This document shows, in pieces, positions 11,056-22,152 of a stretch of 64,000 bases of DNA. Position 1 is the first letter of the stretch. The number at the start of each line of letters is the position of its first letter. The notes under the pieces are model-generated. The model had not been told where the DNA came from. It did not search any database and saw nothing but the letters and a program-made list of their open reading frames with translations. Made by a program: the position numbers and the translations under genes. The stretch is from Marsupella aquatica (Eukaryota > Marchantiophyta): positions 7,688,001-7,752,000 of the forward strand of contig OZ316891.1 in NCBI GenBank assembly GCA_973895155.1, written 5' to 3'.

Positions 11056-12285
11056 TGGTTGATCAGAGGAAAGAGCAGTGATTGCCTCCCTATCAAGTGG
11101 ACATTGGTTTCTTATCGAATCGGATTGGGCATCCTGTCCCCAAAAATTGCTGACATAACATCCCCTACTAGGACCAAAAAATCAACTCACGCTCGCAAGG
11201 GCCACCAGAATCCACATGATGCCAATGGCCAACACCTCCTTCCACATCCCTCCGTGCCGCATCCCTCTGTGCAGCCTAGTCGCATAGAAAGGCAAGTCCC
11301 GCCATGAGAGCCCCACGTCCTCCGTGTCCCGAAGTGTTCCTCCGATGTATCCACATAGATATCAAGTTGATTGAGACAAATAAAAGAAAGGTAAATGGCA
11401 GGGGGCACCAGTCCAGCACCCGGGATACAATGAGCACGCACCTCAACGACGAAGCAGGAGATTCCCAGTCACTTATGCATGAATTTGTGAAAGGGAGGCC
11501 TAAATTAGTAGGGCAAGATGTGGATAGTATCTCACCTGGAATCCTGGTCACCAGAGAGGGGAATGTCCACCAACACAGAGACCAGCACCCAGATCCCAGA
11601 GGCGGTCAAGGGAGTCACCAACAAGCCAATTTTGCAAGAATCCCCGAGTGAGCCGTAGGGATGGTGGAGTCATCCCAGAAATTGGAGTCAAAGAGTGAGA
11701 AGCCGCAAGAGCAACGCCTCAAGGAATACGCAACAAAAACCCAGTACTAGTGATTGCATGCAATGCAGTACACCAGTGAGGCCGTGTCTGCACTGCCAAA
11801 CCAAAGATGTCGTAACGTCATTTGAACGTAAGTAAAGATGAAAGCGCTTTCAACATAAAGGCTAGAGAGATTAGCCCCGCGCCTCCTTCTGACTGTGGCA
11901 CAATTTTGCCCTACCTAGAGATTCAGCACACAGCACGAGCACGGTCGGACCCCTTGTCTGCTCCCAGATACATTCCCGTCATTCAGATGTCAGAATCTTT
12001 GGAAAAAAAGTTTGAATCTGCAGCTTCAGCTTTCATCGCACGTCAAAGTAAGCGAAGTTAAGATAGCTTGTCCGTGGACCACCATTCTGATGGTCAAATC
12101 CATGCAAAATCGTCTTAATCCGTAGTAATCCTTGCCATTATCTCGATAATCATCACAAACATAACACAATCCACAAAGATTGAACACCTCACCCTCCGGA
12201 ACACCCAAAAACCCCAACCCCTAGTTCTCACAGCTCCGTCAGTTCTCACAGCTCTGTCAGTTCCACTAAGTCATAATTCCTAAAC
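11056..12285 (-). other. LINE-A 5' UTR
   Basis: This non-coding stretch lies upstream of ORF1. It contains an 18-bp tandem repeat, agttctcacagctccgtc at 12,223-12,240 and a one-mismatch copy at 12,241-12,258, close to the inferred 5' end. Short open frames here (for example 11,822-12,061 plus strand) show no recognisable domain and are not called. Confidence 0.5.
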
Positions 12286-12286
12286 T

Positions 12287-12541
12287 GTGCTCCTATGTTT
12301 AATGCTAAACAAAAGCGTAGAGGAAAGCGCTATGATTCCTAAATGTACTACTTTAGAGGCGGCACATTCCATAATGAAGGCTTGGCAAACAAAGGAAAAG
12401 GCTGGTCTATTTGAATCATGTGAGATGGATCTAAATAGGGCTCTCTGTCACGCGATTGACATGGGTCTTAACACCAAAAACGTCACTATTTGGTGCCAAA
12501 ACTATCTCCTTGTACTTGAGGATCACGAAGGGATGCTGTGA
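12287..12541 (+). CDS. Short open frame at LINE-A border, unrecognised
   Basis: An 84-residue ATG-initiated frame starts right at the LINE-A 5' border. The product looks protein-like (balanced composition, helical, with Cys and Trp in the C-terminal part) but matches no family I can name. It may be a fragment of whatever gene or transposon LINE-A landed in. It has no visible promoter or splice context, so a real gene is doubtful. Confidence 0.2.
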   Translation: MLLCLMLNKSVEESAMIPKCTTLEAAHSIMKAWQTKEKAGLFESCEMDLNRALCHAIDMGLNTKNVTIWCQNYLLVLEDHEGML

Positions 12542-13812
12542 AGGCCGGTAAACACTAGTTTATGCCCTTAACACCAGACTATCATAGCAAGACTCTGTCA
12601 CACATCATCCAAGCTCAACCCCTAGGAACCAAGGTTGGGAATCAGATCCTGTGCTCATGATAGTTTTGGTGAGAAGGGGTCTTCATATTGGGCCCGTACA
12701 CACAGGGCCTAGCGCTACAGTGTGCATATGTCTATACGTATGCTTACTGTCATAGGTATATTTCTATTTCGCCGCCGGAATGTACCATAAACCAGTGACT
12801 CCCGACTGATTCCCGACTTACTATAGGGACTTCTAAGCCATTGCCCCACCACTCTGCCATTCCACTCTCAGCAATCAGAGCTATGACAGCCCTCACCCAA
12901 CCCACTTCAATGCACCCGGTACACCTCTTAGTGGGGCTGCTAGTCCCATCATACACTCAGATTGCCTCACACACACACACATCCATGAGAGAAATGAGGC
13001 CTAAGAGGAAAACTTAGTTAGATTCAAAGATGTGCACAATAGTTCACTGAGAACATTTGATCCGAACAATAGGCCCAAAGGCTGTCTCCTCCAGATTGCA
13101 ACGTGCTTGCCCCACAAGCCCCGTGCTTGCCATGCAAGCTCAATCCTAAACCTAAACCCGACTCACTCCAGATTGCGACGGTAGATTGGACTCCAACCAA
13201 TCCCGTACTTGCCTTGCAAACTCAATTATGAACTCAGCCTCCATTGCAATTTATTCTTGGGGGCACGTACAAATCTCACACCTCCATTTCCATATGTCAA
13301 GTTACGCATGCACAGTTGACTCGACTTCAAAGTTGGTACCAGGCCTAACGGCGATCTACCCCAGACTACAATGAGGCCCGGCCTCGTGCTTGCCCTGCAA
13401 GCTCAGCCCTGGCCATAAATCCCTTAGTGCTCTCTACCAGACAAAGGCCGGGACTCCCCATGGATCACGTAGCATTGCCAGACTAAACTGTAAATGCTCC
13501 TCTTGCTAGACTAGAGATTTAGTAACGTTCAACAGCTCCAACCTCATTTGTCACATGTGCAAGTTTTTATTTCTTTTCAATGATACCAACTCAACTTTCC
13601 ATTTTAATAACACATTTGGTTATTGAATATGGCTAGCGTCGGGCGCTAGCTTTAGTTTGTTTTGTTCTGAGTGGATCTGTTTCATTTCATGGTCCGAGTG
13701 CTTTGCGGTACTTATCTTTGTGAACGGAATTTTTGTTTATGAACTTTCCTATATTTGAGTTCTTGTCATGGAATATAAATCTAAGCCACCGTTAAAACCA
13801 TTTTCAGTTCTC
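12542..13812. other. Intergenic region with short diverged repeats
   Basis: No gene is seen. Between about 13,090 and 13,424 there are three diverged direct repeats, each with a small palindrome of the type gcttgccatgcaagc or gcttgccctgcaagc, preceded by a cagattgc or cagactac block. The rest is unremarkable. Confidence 0.4.
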
Positions 13813-14090
13813 CATATATACCTTTGGGGGGTTGACTATCAAAAATCTTAGGAATCACGTGCGATCCAAAATAGGTATTTTTCATAGAAATTAGCTAAAT
13901 TTTTAAAAAGCGTAGGAAGCAAAATAAGGTATTATAGACCTTTTATAAAGTAAAATAGGTCATTAATATTGAAAATAGAGAATGTTTTTGGAATATTCCC
14001 ATTATAAAATAGGTGTTTATATTAGGCTAGGATCGCACATGGTACCCCAAAATATACACTAAGTTAACCCCCCGAGTATATACCCCTTCC
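13813..14090. mobile_element. Candidate MITE with imperfect terminal inverted repeats
   Basis: The left end (tatatacctttggggggtt at about 13,813) and the reverse complement of the right end (ggtatatactcggggggtt ending near 14,090) match, and both are followed by a shared block CA(C/T)GTGCGATCC and further in by AAATAGGT. The interior is AT-rich and non-coding. Length is about 280 bp. A target-site duplication is not clear (TA is possible). Confidence 0.5.
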
Positions 14091-16034
14091 AGTTCACACT
14101 TTGTTGAAGTGTACTTAATTGTGGATTTAGGGACACCGAGAAATTGATTTGGTCTCATCTCAAACACTTACACTAGTAGGTCATTTTGCAAGATGTGGAT
14201 ATTAAAGGGTTCAAAATTCTATTTTTTTGTTTTTTGTTAGCGCCTAGTGCTATTACATAGTACGGTTCCGATTCCAATGATGTTTTTAAGATTGTTATTG
14301 TTTTGAGTGTGCCTTGGGCCTCAGTAGCCTATGTATGGCGGGACCCACTCTATGGTTTACGCATATTTGGTGGAGAAGTAATTCAGTTACAGAGATAGCA
14401 TGTGAATTTTGTTGTTGCAAGGAACCCGATCAAGTCTTACCTTTCCAATAAAAATGGCCAAAAAACTTCATATGTTTACTGGTACTAGTTCTTGTTTTCC
14501 TGTTTCCTATCTCGGTGGTGATGCCCTCTTTTGATAGTTTCTTCCTGCGGCTCCAAGCCTAAATGGCTCCAACTTTTCTTCCTTCTCCGGACATCACTTA
14601 CTACACCTAGCCTCCAATTGTTTTCACGATAGTCACACTCCCCTAAAGAAGACTAATCATCTTAGCACGAGATCAACCGTTAATATCCACTACCTCACCC
14701 AAGATCTAGATCCAAGTACAAGTAGCACACTTCTTCAGCTCCGTCAGGCTAGTTCTCAATGTCAGCTCATCAGTTTATTGTGTTGCATGGTTATTAGCAC
14801 CACTATTTAATTTTGGTATCATTTCATGGTGCAGGCTGAGCACATATATTGCAAGGTCGCTTGGCAACAACAACTTGGGTTTACTCAATAAACTTGAAAG
14901 TATTTTGTCAAGGAATTCTTGAAGTAGTTTGGCAACACTTGTGGGCCATGTCATTGCATCATAGACACTTCCCATCCTGTCCATAGCAAATATACCTTTG
15001 AGCAATTCATCATATAATTGTTCTTCAATAGCGATAAATGCTTGTTTGTATGGGAAGCCCTTGTTTGCTTGTCAAACACATCTCTAGACTACCAAAAACT
15101 TTGAGCTTGGAATAAAAGCATTTTGATCACCTGCCTGTGCAAGCGTATGAGCAAAGGTGCAACTTGACCCTGGTAGTTGTCATTGAGGAATCATCGTGGC
15201 AATAGAAGCGGCCTCAAACTCCTCCTCAAAACCAAGGTAGTGGACCTATCACCCCAGCGGGTGAACCAACTCATAAGCCCCAAGGCTACAAGAGAGGGCT
15301 TCCATCCCCATCTATCGGACCCCCATGTCCAATTAGGGTCGAGCAACCATGAGGGTTATAGCACCAAACAACATTGCACTAGGGAGGTTTGCAGGCCCAT
15401 GCTAAATGTCAGCAAGAGTAGGAGGAAGTGGTGGACCTTGCCACTCAACGGCCTCACCAATAACAACCCTCTCGCCTAAGTGCCCTTGGTGCCCAAAAGC
15501 CTACACCAAACTCCTTGAGCAAGAAACTTGGTACCTCTAGCACCTCTAGTACATAGCAACTCTCATACAAAGCCACACTTGTTGCTTAATTAACTCAATC
15601 GTTGCTCAATGGTCCTCATAGTCTGCACAAACAACCAAACATCTAGGTAAGTAACCCATAAGATCTAGGAACTCCAAGACTAGTGTCTCAACTCAAGCTC
15701 AACAGACATTGGTATGTAGGTCAGAAAATAGAACCTCTCAGGCCCGCATGGCCTTGCCATAAGCCAAAGCCAAAGCCAACACCCACTATTCATCCATAAC
15801 AACCACTCTTTGGGTGTCACTAGTGCTTTGCCACAGTTTCTTGTTTGTCATTGGCTGACCACCTTGCCCTTAGGACATGCTCATGGCCCAAAATAGCTAG
15901 CTTGTCCCAAAGCTTGTCCACAACTTATCCTGAGACATTGGGACCAAACCCCGGACGAGATTGACCTTGACTCTAGCAACCAACTCCAAGGTTCTTGCTC
16001 AATCAAGAGTCTAGGGGCCAAGTGTACTTGGAAC
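14091..16034. other. Intergenic, no supported gene
   Basis: Small open frames (for example 14,775-15,005 minus and 15,177-15,479 plus) have no recognisable motifs and no splice context. The stretch probably consists of old repeat remnants. Confidence 0.4.
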
Positions 16035-16912
16035 TAAACCTCCATCCTACTCTACTTTGCCTCCCCAATGCAAGCTCTCATGGGAAATTGAATGCGACTT
16101 GGCTGCTATTTCAACAGGATGCATATGTGGCAAGCAAGCAAGATAGCCCCCGCAAACTCTGAGAACCAATGGCATCTCCAGACCCATTTGAGCTTAGGAA
16201 GATGTAGTCCTCCTCAAGAGCTTTCCAACGCATCCAAGGATCTCCAATGGACTTCCCGTTGAGAAATTTATCATTATTTCTATTTAATTTGGAGTTTCTC
16301 CTTAGTGTCGCAACCATCACGGCTCATGACTTGAGCTCACCCTTGGCCCCTAGGGAGACACCACTCCCCTCATATATGCTTTTGAAGACCTCCCACCTCC
16401 GGACCGGCTTTGTTCCCCACATTTGGCCCTCAACCTGGACTCCAACCCGCACACGTGGGCACGCAACTAACTTGTTATGTCTACAACTTTCTAGCTAGAC
16501 GTTTGTAAGTGGATTGCCTTAGCCGGTTGTGATTGGGCTAACCTAGTGCTCAATCATGCCTAGGCCCTGAGAACCCATCGTCAGTTGGGGGTCCCAGATG
16601 GCCCCACCCAGGCCGCGCTGTATCTCATGTGCCAAACGTCTATTTCGCATAAAGTAATTTTTTTTAGCCTTGGGCCCAAGAGGAGCTACTACTCAAGCCC
16701 TCATAACTCAAAGTCCTTAGTGTGCATCACCAGCTTGGCGCCTTGCTCATGTTAGTGCAACGCCTCGTTGCCCACTAGTCCCCCATACTTAGTCCCCACC
16801 GGATGGCCATTCTTGAGGCCTGGACCATAGAGGAGCTTGGCATCACAATTAGCGATGTTGGAGCTAAGTGTTAGGGTAGTCGAGTTCTACGACTAAGGAG
16901 GACAACAACATT
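16035..16912 (-). repeat. Left copy of a ~0.9-kb inverted repeat
   Basis: This copy is the reverse complement, with moderate divergence, of about 19,705-20,660. Shared landmarks include ctactctactttgcctcccc at the outer end, ccttagtgtgcatcaccagctt and gcaacgcctcgttgcccactag in the middle, and ggagctaagtgtta near the inner end. It is non-coding apart from a short minus-strand frame (MRWKALEEDYIFLSS) also present in the other copy. It is likely an LTR-like or TIR sequence of one transposon family. Confidence 0.7.
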
Positions 16913-18096
16913 GGCAATGTTACAGAAAATCTTCACCCATAGCCTTGCCTGCCCTTTGTGTATGCTTGATGGTGAATATTTTGGACTTAAGTTTGGACTT
17001 AGATCACCCAAGTCCGCAACTTAACCGATAGCCCCAAAAAATGAGCAATACCCACTAGCCACAAGTGCCACACTAGTACCCAACTGGCCTTGGGCCCAAC
17101 CATAGGGCCAAGCTCATTAGAAGTCTTGATGGACAAGAATGTGAACATGTAGACATCTCCATCGTAGTACCAACCATCCCCATGAGTGTGAGACTCCCAC
17201 TGAGTTTGGCAAGAAAATCCTGTCGATGGCCGATGTCTCTAGTAGACAGAGTTGCAAGTAGAAGGAGCTTGCAACAATGACTACACGTCTCCCTTGGCAT
17301 AGGTACACAAGCTCGTACACAAGTCTGAGCGGGTAGTGTCCATGCCTTGAAACACTTGCCAATACAAAGGGCAAGATCTTGTTGATTCATCACCAATTAA
17401 TTTGACCAAGCCCATGCGTGTACCAGCATCCGGGGTAGGAATTTGTCATTGAGTCAAGCTTGTCTCTAGATTTTATTAACCTGCCCAGGCCAGAGGCATG
17501 ACTAAGGTGGGTCCCACGCACAGGTGCCCAAGGAAAAGAAATACAACTCCCATCACTTTGATGCCTATGGGCAAAGCAATGGCTAATTTACCTCCCGCAA
17601 GTGCAAGAAGAGGAGCTCAAGGAGCGGCTCCACTTCTAGAGGTATGCCCTTCACAATATGGAGCCATAGAAACTAAGAGATTTTTGCAGGCAGCTGGTCC
17701 AACTAGTGGAAGTGTTTAAACCAAGGGATTGGGCGTTGTACTTCACCCAACAATTTCATGAAGAGATGAGCCATGTGCACAACACCCTCTATTTTGGTGG
17801 GAAATTGTATTTGGGTAGCCACATCAAGATCATCTTGAGTGGACGGTACGACTGACTGCATTGGGAAGGGCTTTTGGGGTGCGTGGAGATTGAAGCTCAT
17901 CATCTTGCCTATCTAGGTGTTTCCTGAAGAGCGGCAAGCCCAACCCAAGGAAACAAGGGGGTTTGCAGACACTAACGCCCAACCCACCCCATCAAATGCA
18001 ATTGAACTCATACCAATGCAAGACAGTACGTCCAGCTGATGCAAGTGAGGTCATCATGGCTTTGAAGGCACAAAACTAGGCCATAGCTGCTACCCC
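16913..18096. other. Interior of the inverted repeat pair, left part
   Basis: Only short open frames such as 17,498-17,719 (plus) are visible, with no recognisable motifs. Composition resembles the neighbouring decayed coding fragments. Confidence 0.3.
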
Positions 18097-18860
18097 TTGG
18101 AGCTGACAATCAATGTTGGTCCTAGATCCCTACTTCTATCCTTGACCCTGTACCTCAATGCACCCCCTCCACCACCACCACCAGAGATAGCTTTGGCAAA
18201 TCCCCTCATCAGTAGTGTGATTGGGCTCCCACCGTGTTTCCCAAAACATTTACAAGAGAACATACCTCCCTCCTCCCCATTTCATTTGGCAGCCCCAAAC
18301 CAGTTTGCACCTGACTCTGAGCTGTATCATTTGCTCATAACCTTCTCTAAGAGGATTGTGCCCAAGCTTGGTCAGATGGTAGTCCAAGCCTTGCGGGAAG
18401 CCGTGGCATCGTTCTACAAGAGAGAACTCTTTGTCGCCGTGACATATGACCAAATCCAAGCCAAGATGCATGATCAGGTTGCACAACACAAGGGCAAAGC
18501 GTTTGACTATGGGCATGCCTTAACAAGGCCTTGATTAAAACAATTGCAATCAAGGCCAAGTTAGCCATAATCCACAACTGCTTGGCCAAACATAAGGCTC
18601 AAACTGCCTTAATGTTATAGGCTGCAACCAAGAAGGATGCAAAGATCGCTTGGCTTTGAGCTTAGGTTGATCGATGCCCTAAATTAAGGCACAAGAGTTA
18701 GCCTCGCAAATTAAAGCAACATCAAGAAGGCTAGTGCTAGGGCTGAGGAAGATGCAGCCAATCTCAACAAAGGCATGGATAGGTGGAGATCATCCAACTC
18801 AAGGAAATCATGCAAGCTGCACCCCATGCATCAAACGATTGACTCTTACGATTGACCCTC
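18097..18860 (+). pseudogene. Decayed proline-rich then coiled-coil coding fragment
   Basis: An open frame of 145 codons (18,097-18,534) contains a Pro run (PPPPPPPEIALANP) and a helical C-terminal half. After a frame change near 18,515 the +2 frame continues with an Ala/Lys-rich helix (NKALIKTIAIKAKLA), broken by stops near 18,620 and beyond. The overall form resembles a transposon gag or other structural protein. No catalytic domain was seen. It lies between the two inverted copies, so it may be internal sequence of that element. Confidence 0.35.
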
Positions 18861-19090
18861 GAGGGTTTCACTTCCACAAAAATGGCACATCACATATGAC
18901 AAAGGATATGGTAGTTTTATTGGTATTTTTAGAATATTCCAGGAATATTCTACCTTTATAGGGTTTTAAAAAAATTCTTACATTTAAGGGGGTCCAAGGT
19001 TTAAAATGTTGCAGGTGATGGGGAGGCCTCCATATAATGAGGACCCCAAAAAGGGTTAGCCAAGTCAAGGGCGCCTACCTATAGGCAAAC

Positions 19091-19255
19091 ATGGCAAAAC
19101 AAGAGTTTGACTCCTTGACCAAAGAGGTTAGGCTATTAAGGATGGAAGTTGATCGCTTAAGAGAAAGGGAGAATGGATGGTGTAGATCTAGAATGGGGGG
19201 CTTGAGAAAGCACGCCAAGCAAAAATGGGCATTGGTTCCTAGTTGCGTGACATAA
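19091..19255 (+). CDS. Short coiled-coil open frame
   Basis: A 54-residue ATG frame begins with a heptad-like stretch (EFDSLTKEVRLLRMEVDRLR). It looks like another piece of the coiled-coil protein at 18,097-18,860 and probably has no independent function. Confidence 0.2.
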   Translation: MAKQEFDSLTKEVRLLRMEVDRLRERENGWCRSRMGGLRKHAKQKWALVPSCVT

Positions 19256-19704
19256 AGAGTGATAGCTACAATGGGGCATTATCTTATCCGGCTGGCACCA
19301 CCCTAGCCTTAGGATTTATTTTGAGAGTGTCATAGTATAGAACACGCCGTTTAGGGCACTAACACTTACTCTGAAGTAAAAATACACTATGGATAGGAAA
19401 TAGCGTGCCTTACCTTTTGAGCCATAATCCATGGCTCTTAGTTTAGTACTTAAAAGAAAATCCCAACAGGAGCAGGGGGAGTCTATAATTTCAGACATGG
19501 GAAGACACATGATGTGCAGGGAGTCCCAACTTGAAAGAATAGAGACCAAGGAGCGGATCCACAACCAAGCTTGCAGGGCAAGTGCGGGGGGAAAGGCTTC
19601 AATTGTTGTAGTGTGGAGTCCATTGTCATTGGACCTATTGGTTACTTTTGATGTCGAATGAACTGTGTGTATATATATGAATCTGATGGGGTTTGAAGTA
19701 AAGT

Positions 19705-20660
19705 CCTTTCCAGTTGTGAAACTCGACTTCCTTAACACTTAGCTCCAATGTTGTTGACTCCAATGCCAAGCTCCTATATCAATGGCCTAAGCCTCCAAAA
19801 CAGCCATCCGGAGGGGACTAAGTATGGGAGACTAGTGGGCAACGAGGCGTTGCACTAGCAAGGGCAAGACGCTAAGCTGGTGGTGCACACTAAGGACTTA
19901 GACTAGCTTGGAGCTGGTCGGGTCATGGGAAGGGTTGGGCTTAGGGTGGGCTGTCCGGTCCCCCAGACGGACTTTGAGTTCTAAGGGCTTGAGGGCTTGA
20001 GTGAGAGCTCTGCTTGGGTCCAAGGTTGAAGAAGTCTACTTCATGTGCAACGTACGTTTGGCACATGAGATAAATAATGCGCAGCCCCGATGTGGCCGTC
20101 TAGGACCCCCGATTGACGTCCGTCGACCTAGTGTTCATGCCAAGGCCTTGAGAACCTAGGCATGCACACTGGGTTGGCCCAATCACAACGGGCTAAGGCA
20201 CTCCACTTACGGACATCTAGTTAGAAATTTATGCCTGGGCACAACAAGTTAATTGCATGCCCATGCGTGTAGGTTGGAGTCCAGGTTGAGGGCCAAATAT
20301 AGAGGGCCAAAGCCTGTTTGGGGTGATATGTCTCTAGAAGCATATATGAGGGGGTGGTGTCTTCCCGGGGGCAAAGGGCAAGCCCAAATAGTGTGTTGCA
20401 GCGATCGTGACACTAAGAGGAAGTGCCAAACGGAAACAACAATAACTTCTTGGAGGACTTCTTGGATGCGTTGGAAAGATCTTGAGGAGGACTACATCCC
20501 CTTGAGCTCAACTGGGTTTGGGGTACCATGGATTCTTGGGGTTTGCGGGGCTATCTCACCCGCTTGCCAAATCCTGCCAAAACAACAGCCAAGTTGCGTT
20601 CAGTTTTCCATGGGAGCTTGCGATGGGGAGGCAAAGTAGAGTAGGCATGGAGGTTGAGTT
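19705..20660 (+). repeat. Right copy of the ~0.9-kb inverted repeat
   Basis: This is the inverted partner of 16,035-16,912. The outer boundary is near gaggcaaagtagagtagg (20,630-20,650). The inner boundary passes tgttaaggaagtcgag on the minus strand. Just inside it (about 19,665) is a TATA-like tract, tatatatacacac on the minus strand. Divergence between copies is moderate, with several indels. Confidence 0.7.
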
Positions 20661-21480
20661 TGGATTTAGAGTTGTGGCATGATAAGCTTGGTTGGACAGG
20701 TCACCCCTACTAGGTAACGCCAAGTCACCCCAACTAGGTGCCCTACAAGTCATCCCCCCAAATTCACACATAATAAAGCAGCTTAACAAAGTTGCACCCA
20801 ATGCAACATGGGGTGATGCACAAAACTAAGAATCCAGGCTGGTTGTGGCATTGGCATGGGTCGAGCCACTCACCAATAAAAAGTGGATTGGTTCAAAGGG
20901 CTCCCTTCCATTAACCCTCAAACCAGGTTGACGGTCCCTGCACTCATATCTCCCAAAACATCCGAGGTAATCTCAGTCTCAAGTTTTAGAGTCGGGAGTG
21001 GATGATCCGTTCCTCCAGGTGAGGGTCCTGGAATAGGGCCCTAATAGGGCGTCTCAAACCTTGAGGTTTGCGGAAAAAGACTTGGCAGAGACTACGAGTT
21101 TTGGTCACTGGCCAGGAGTGTGCGGACACACATTTGTCGTGGACAGCTACCCGGGGAAGAAAGCACAGATTTGAGGTGCCCTAATAATAACAAGCCTTTC
21201 ACTAAACGTTTTTTCAAAACCCAACTAGAAAGGAATATTTATTTGAAATCACAAAAGTAATTATTAAGGCCTGTCCCGTTGCATTATTCTGACCGATGAA
21301 TGACACCGCGGTCAGTACTACAGTACCAAAAGTTGCAGGACCCTCGTCCCGTACGAGAAACACGAAGGGTCCTGTTTTGGTCCTCCCACCCCGTCCCAGA
21401 TTTTGGATTGCACCCCTCCCTCCCGCCCACGGGAGTTTTGACCCTCCCGGGCACAGTAATAATTCTACTAATAACTAGAT
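20661..21480. other. Intergenic, upstream of the MBD gene
   Basis: No gene is seen. Short phrases such as ccaagtcaccccaactaggt repeat weakly near 20,700-20,760. Sequence becomes GC-richer toward 21,300, where the 5' region of the MBD gene probably begins. Confidence 0.35.
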
Positions 21481-21640
21481 AACCTTTTTACCCCCGTTCA
21501 GCTTTTCCGCCAAATCCTCGTTCGTCTTCCATTTTTTTGCCCCTTTCTTTGTTTGTCTCTTTCTTTTCCTGGTGTCTCGGTTTTCTCTCGAGAGAAGTTG
21601 AAGTCGGTGTTGGAGTTGCGTTCTCTCTCTTGCTCCTTCA

Positions 21641-21712
21641 CTCGCTCGCTCGCTTGCTCGCTCGCTTGCTCGCTCGCTGGCGCGCCACGCACGCACGCAC
21701 GCACGCACGAGC
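21641..21712. repeat. Compound (CGCT/TGCT)n and (GCAC)n microsatellite
   Basis: A run of cgct/tgct tetranucleotides is followed by five gcac units, about 440 bp upstream of the MBD start codon, probably in its promoter or 5' UTR. A short gggaggaa repeat follows at about 21,868-21,895. Confidence 0.8.
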
Positions 21713-22152
21713 TATTACCGTATTATTGTGGTCGCGTTCTTCGTTCGCGTGGGGTCCGATCTCCCATTACGGTTTTTGGTGATCTTCCAACTCTTTTTCT
21801 CCCACTCTTTGGGCCGCAATTGACCGTGCATCGAGGAGTTTGAGGCGCACGCTCGGTCGCAGGGAGGAAGGGAGGAAGGGAGGAAGGCAGACAGGCCTTT
21901 CCCGTCAGGAGGGAGACATTTAGTTTACGTTCGGGCAAGCGCTAGTTCGTCCTTTTGTGCTGTTAGGCACTCTCGTCGTTGCTGGTTGGAGTGCGGACGC
22001 TTTTCGGTCAAGTGGGAGAAGAGACGGACATGCCTCCGGTGTAGAGTGTAGGCGAGGGAGGAGGAACGAAGGAGAGGGAGGAGAGCAAAAGTGGATTATC
22101 TTGTCGGAAATTGGCTCGGCGGCAATTGCTCGAGGTGTACAAGCTGGGGTGT

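Larger units (their letters stand above)
2043..12285 (-). mobile_element. LINE-A, plant L1-type retrotransposon interrupted by LINE-B
   Basis: On the minus strand the element reads 5' UTR (about 12,285-11,056), ORF1 with a DUF4283-type domain and zinc knuckle (about 11,055-9193), then ORF2 with endonuclease, reverse transcriptase and a post-RT region (9190-2043). The 5' boundary is inferred because the minus strand near 12,285-12,220 shares an approximate motif (ggagctgtgagaactag) with the 5' end of LINE-B near 8865-8805. The 3' end is truncated: the zf-RVT module seen in LINE-B is missing, and there is no clear poly(A) tract at 2043. Many frameshifts and stops make it inactive. LINE-B occupies 4861-8865 inside it. 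No target-site duplication was found around LINE-A itself. Confidence 0.8.
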
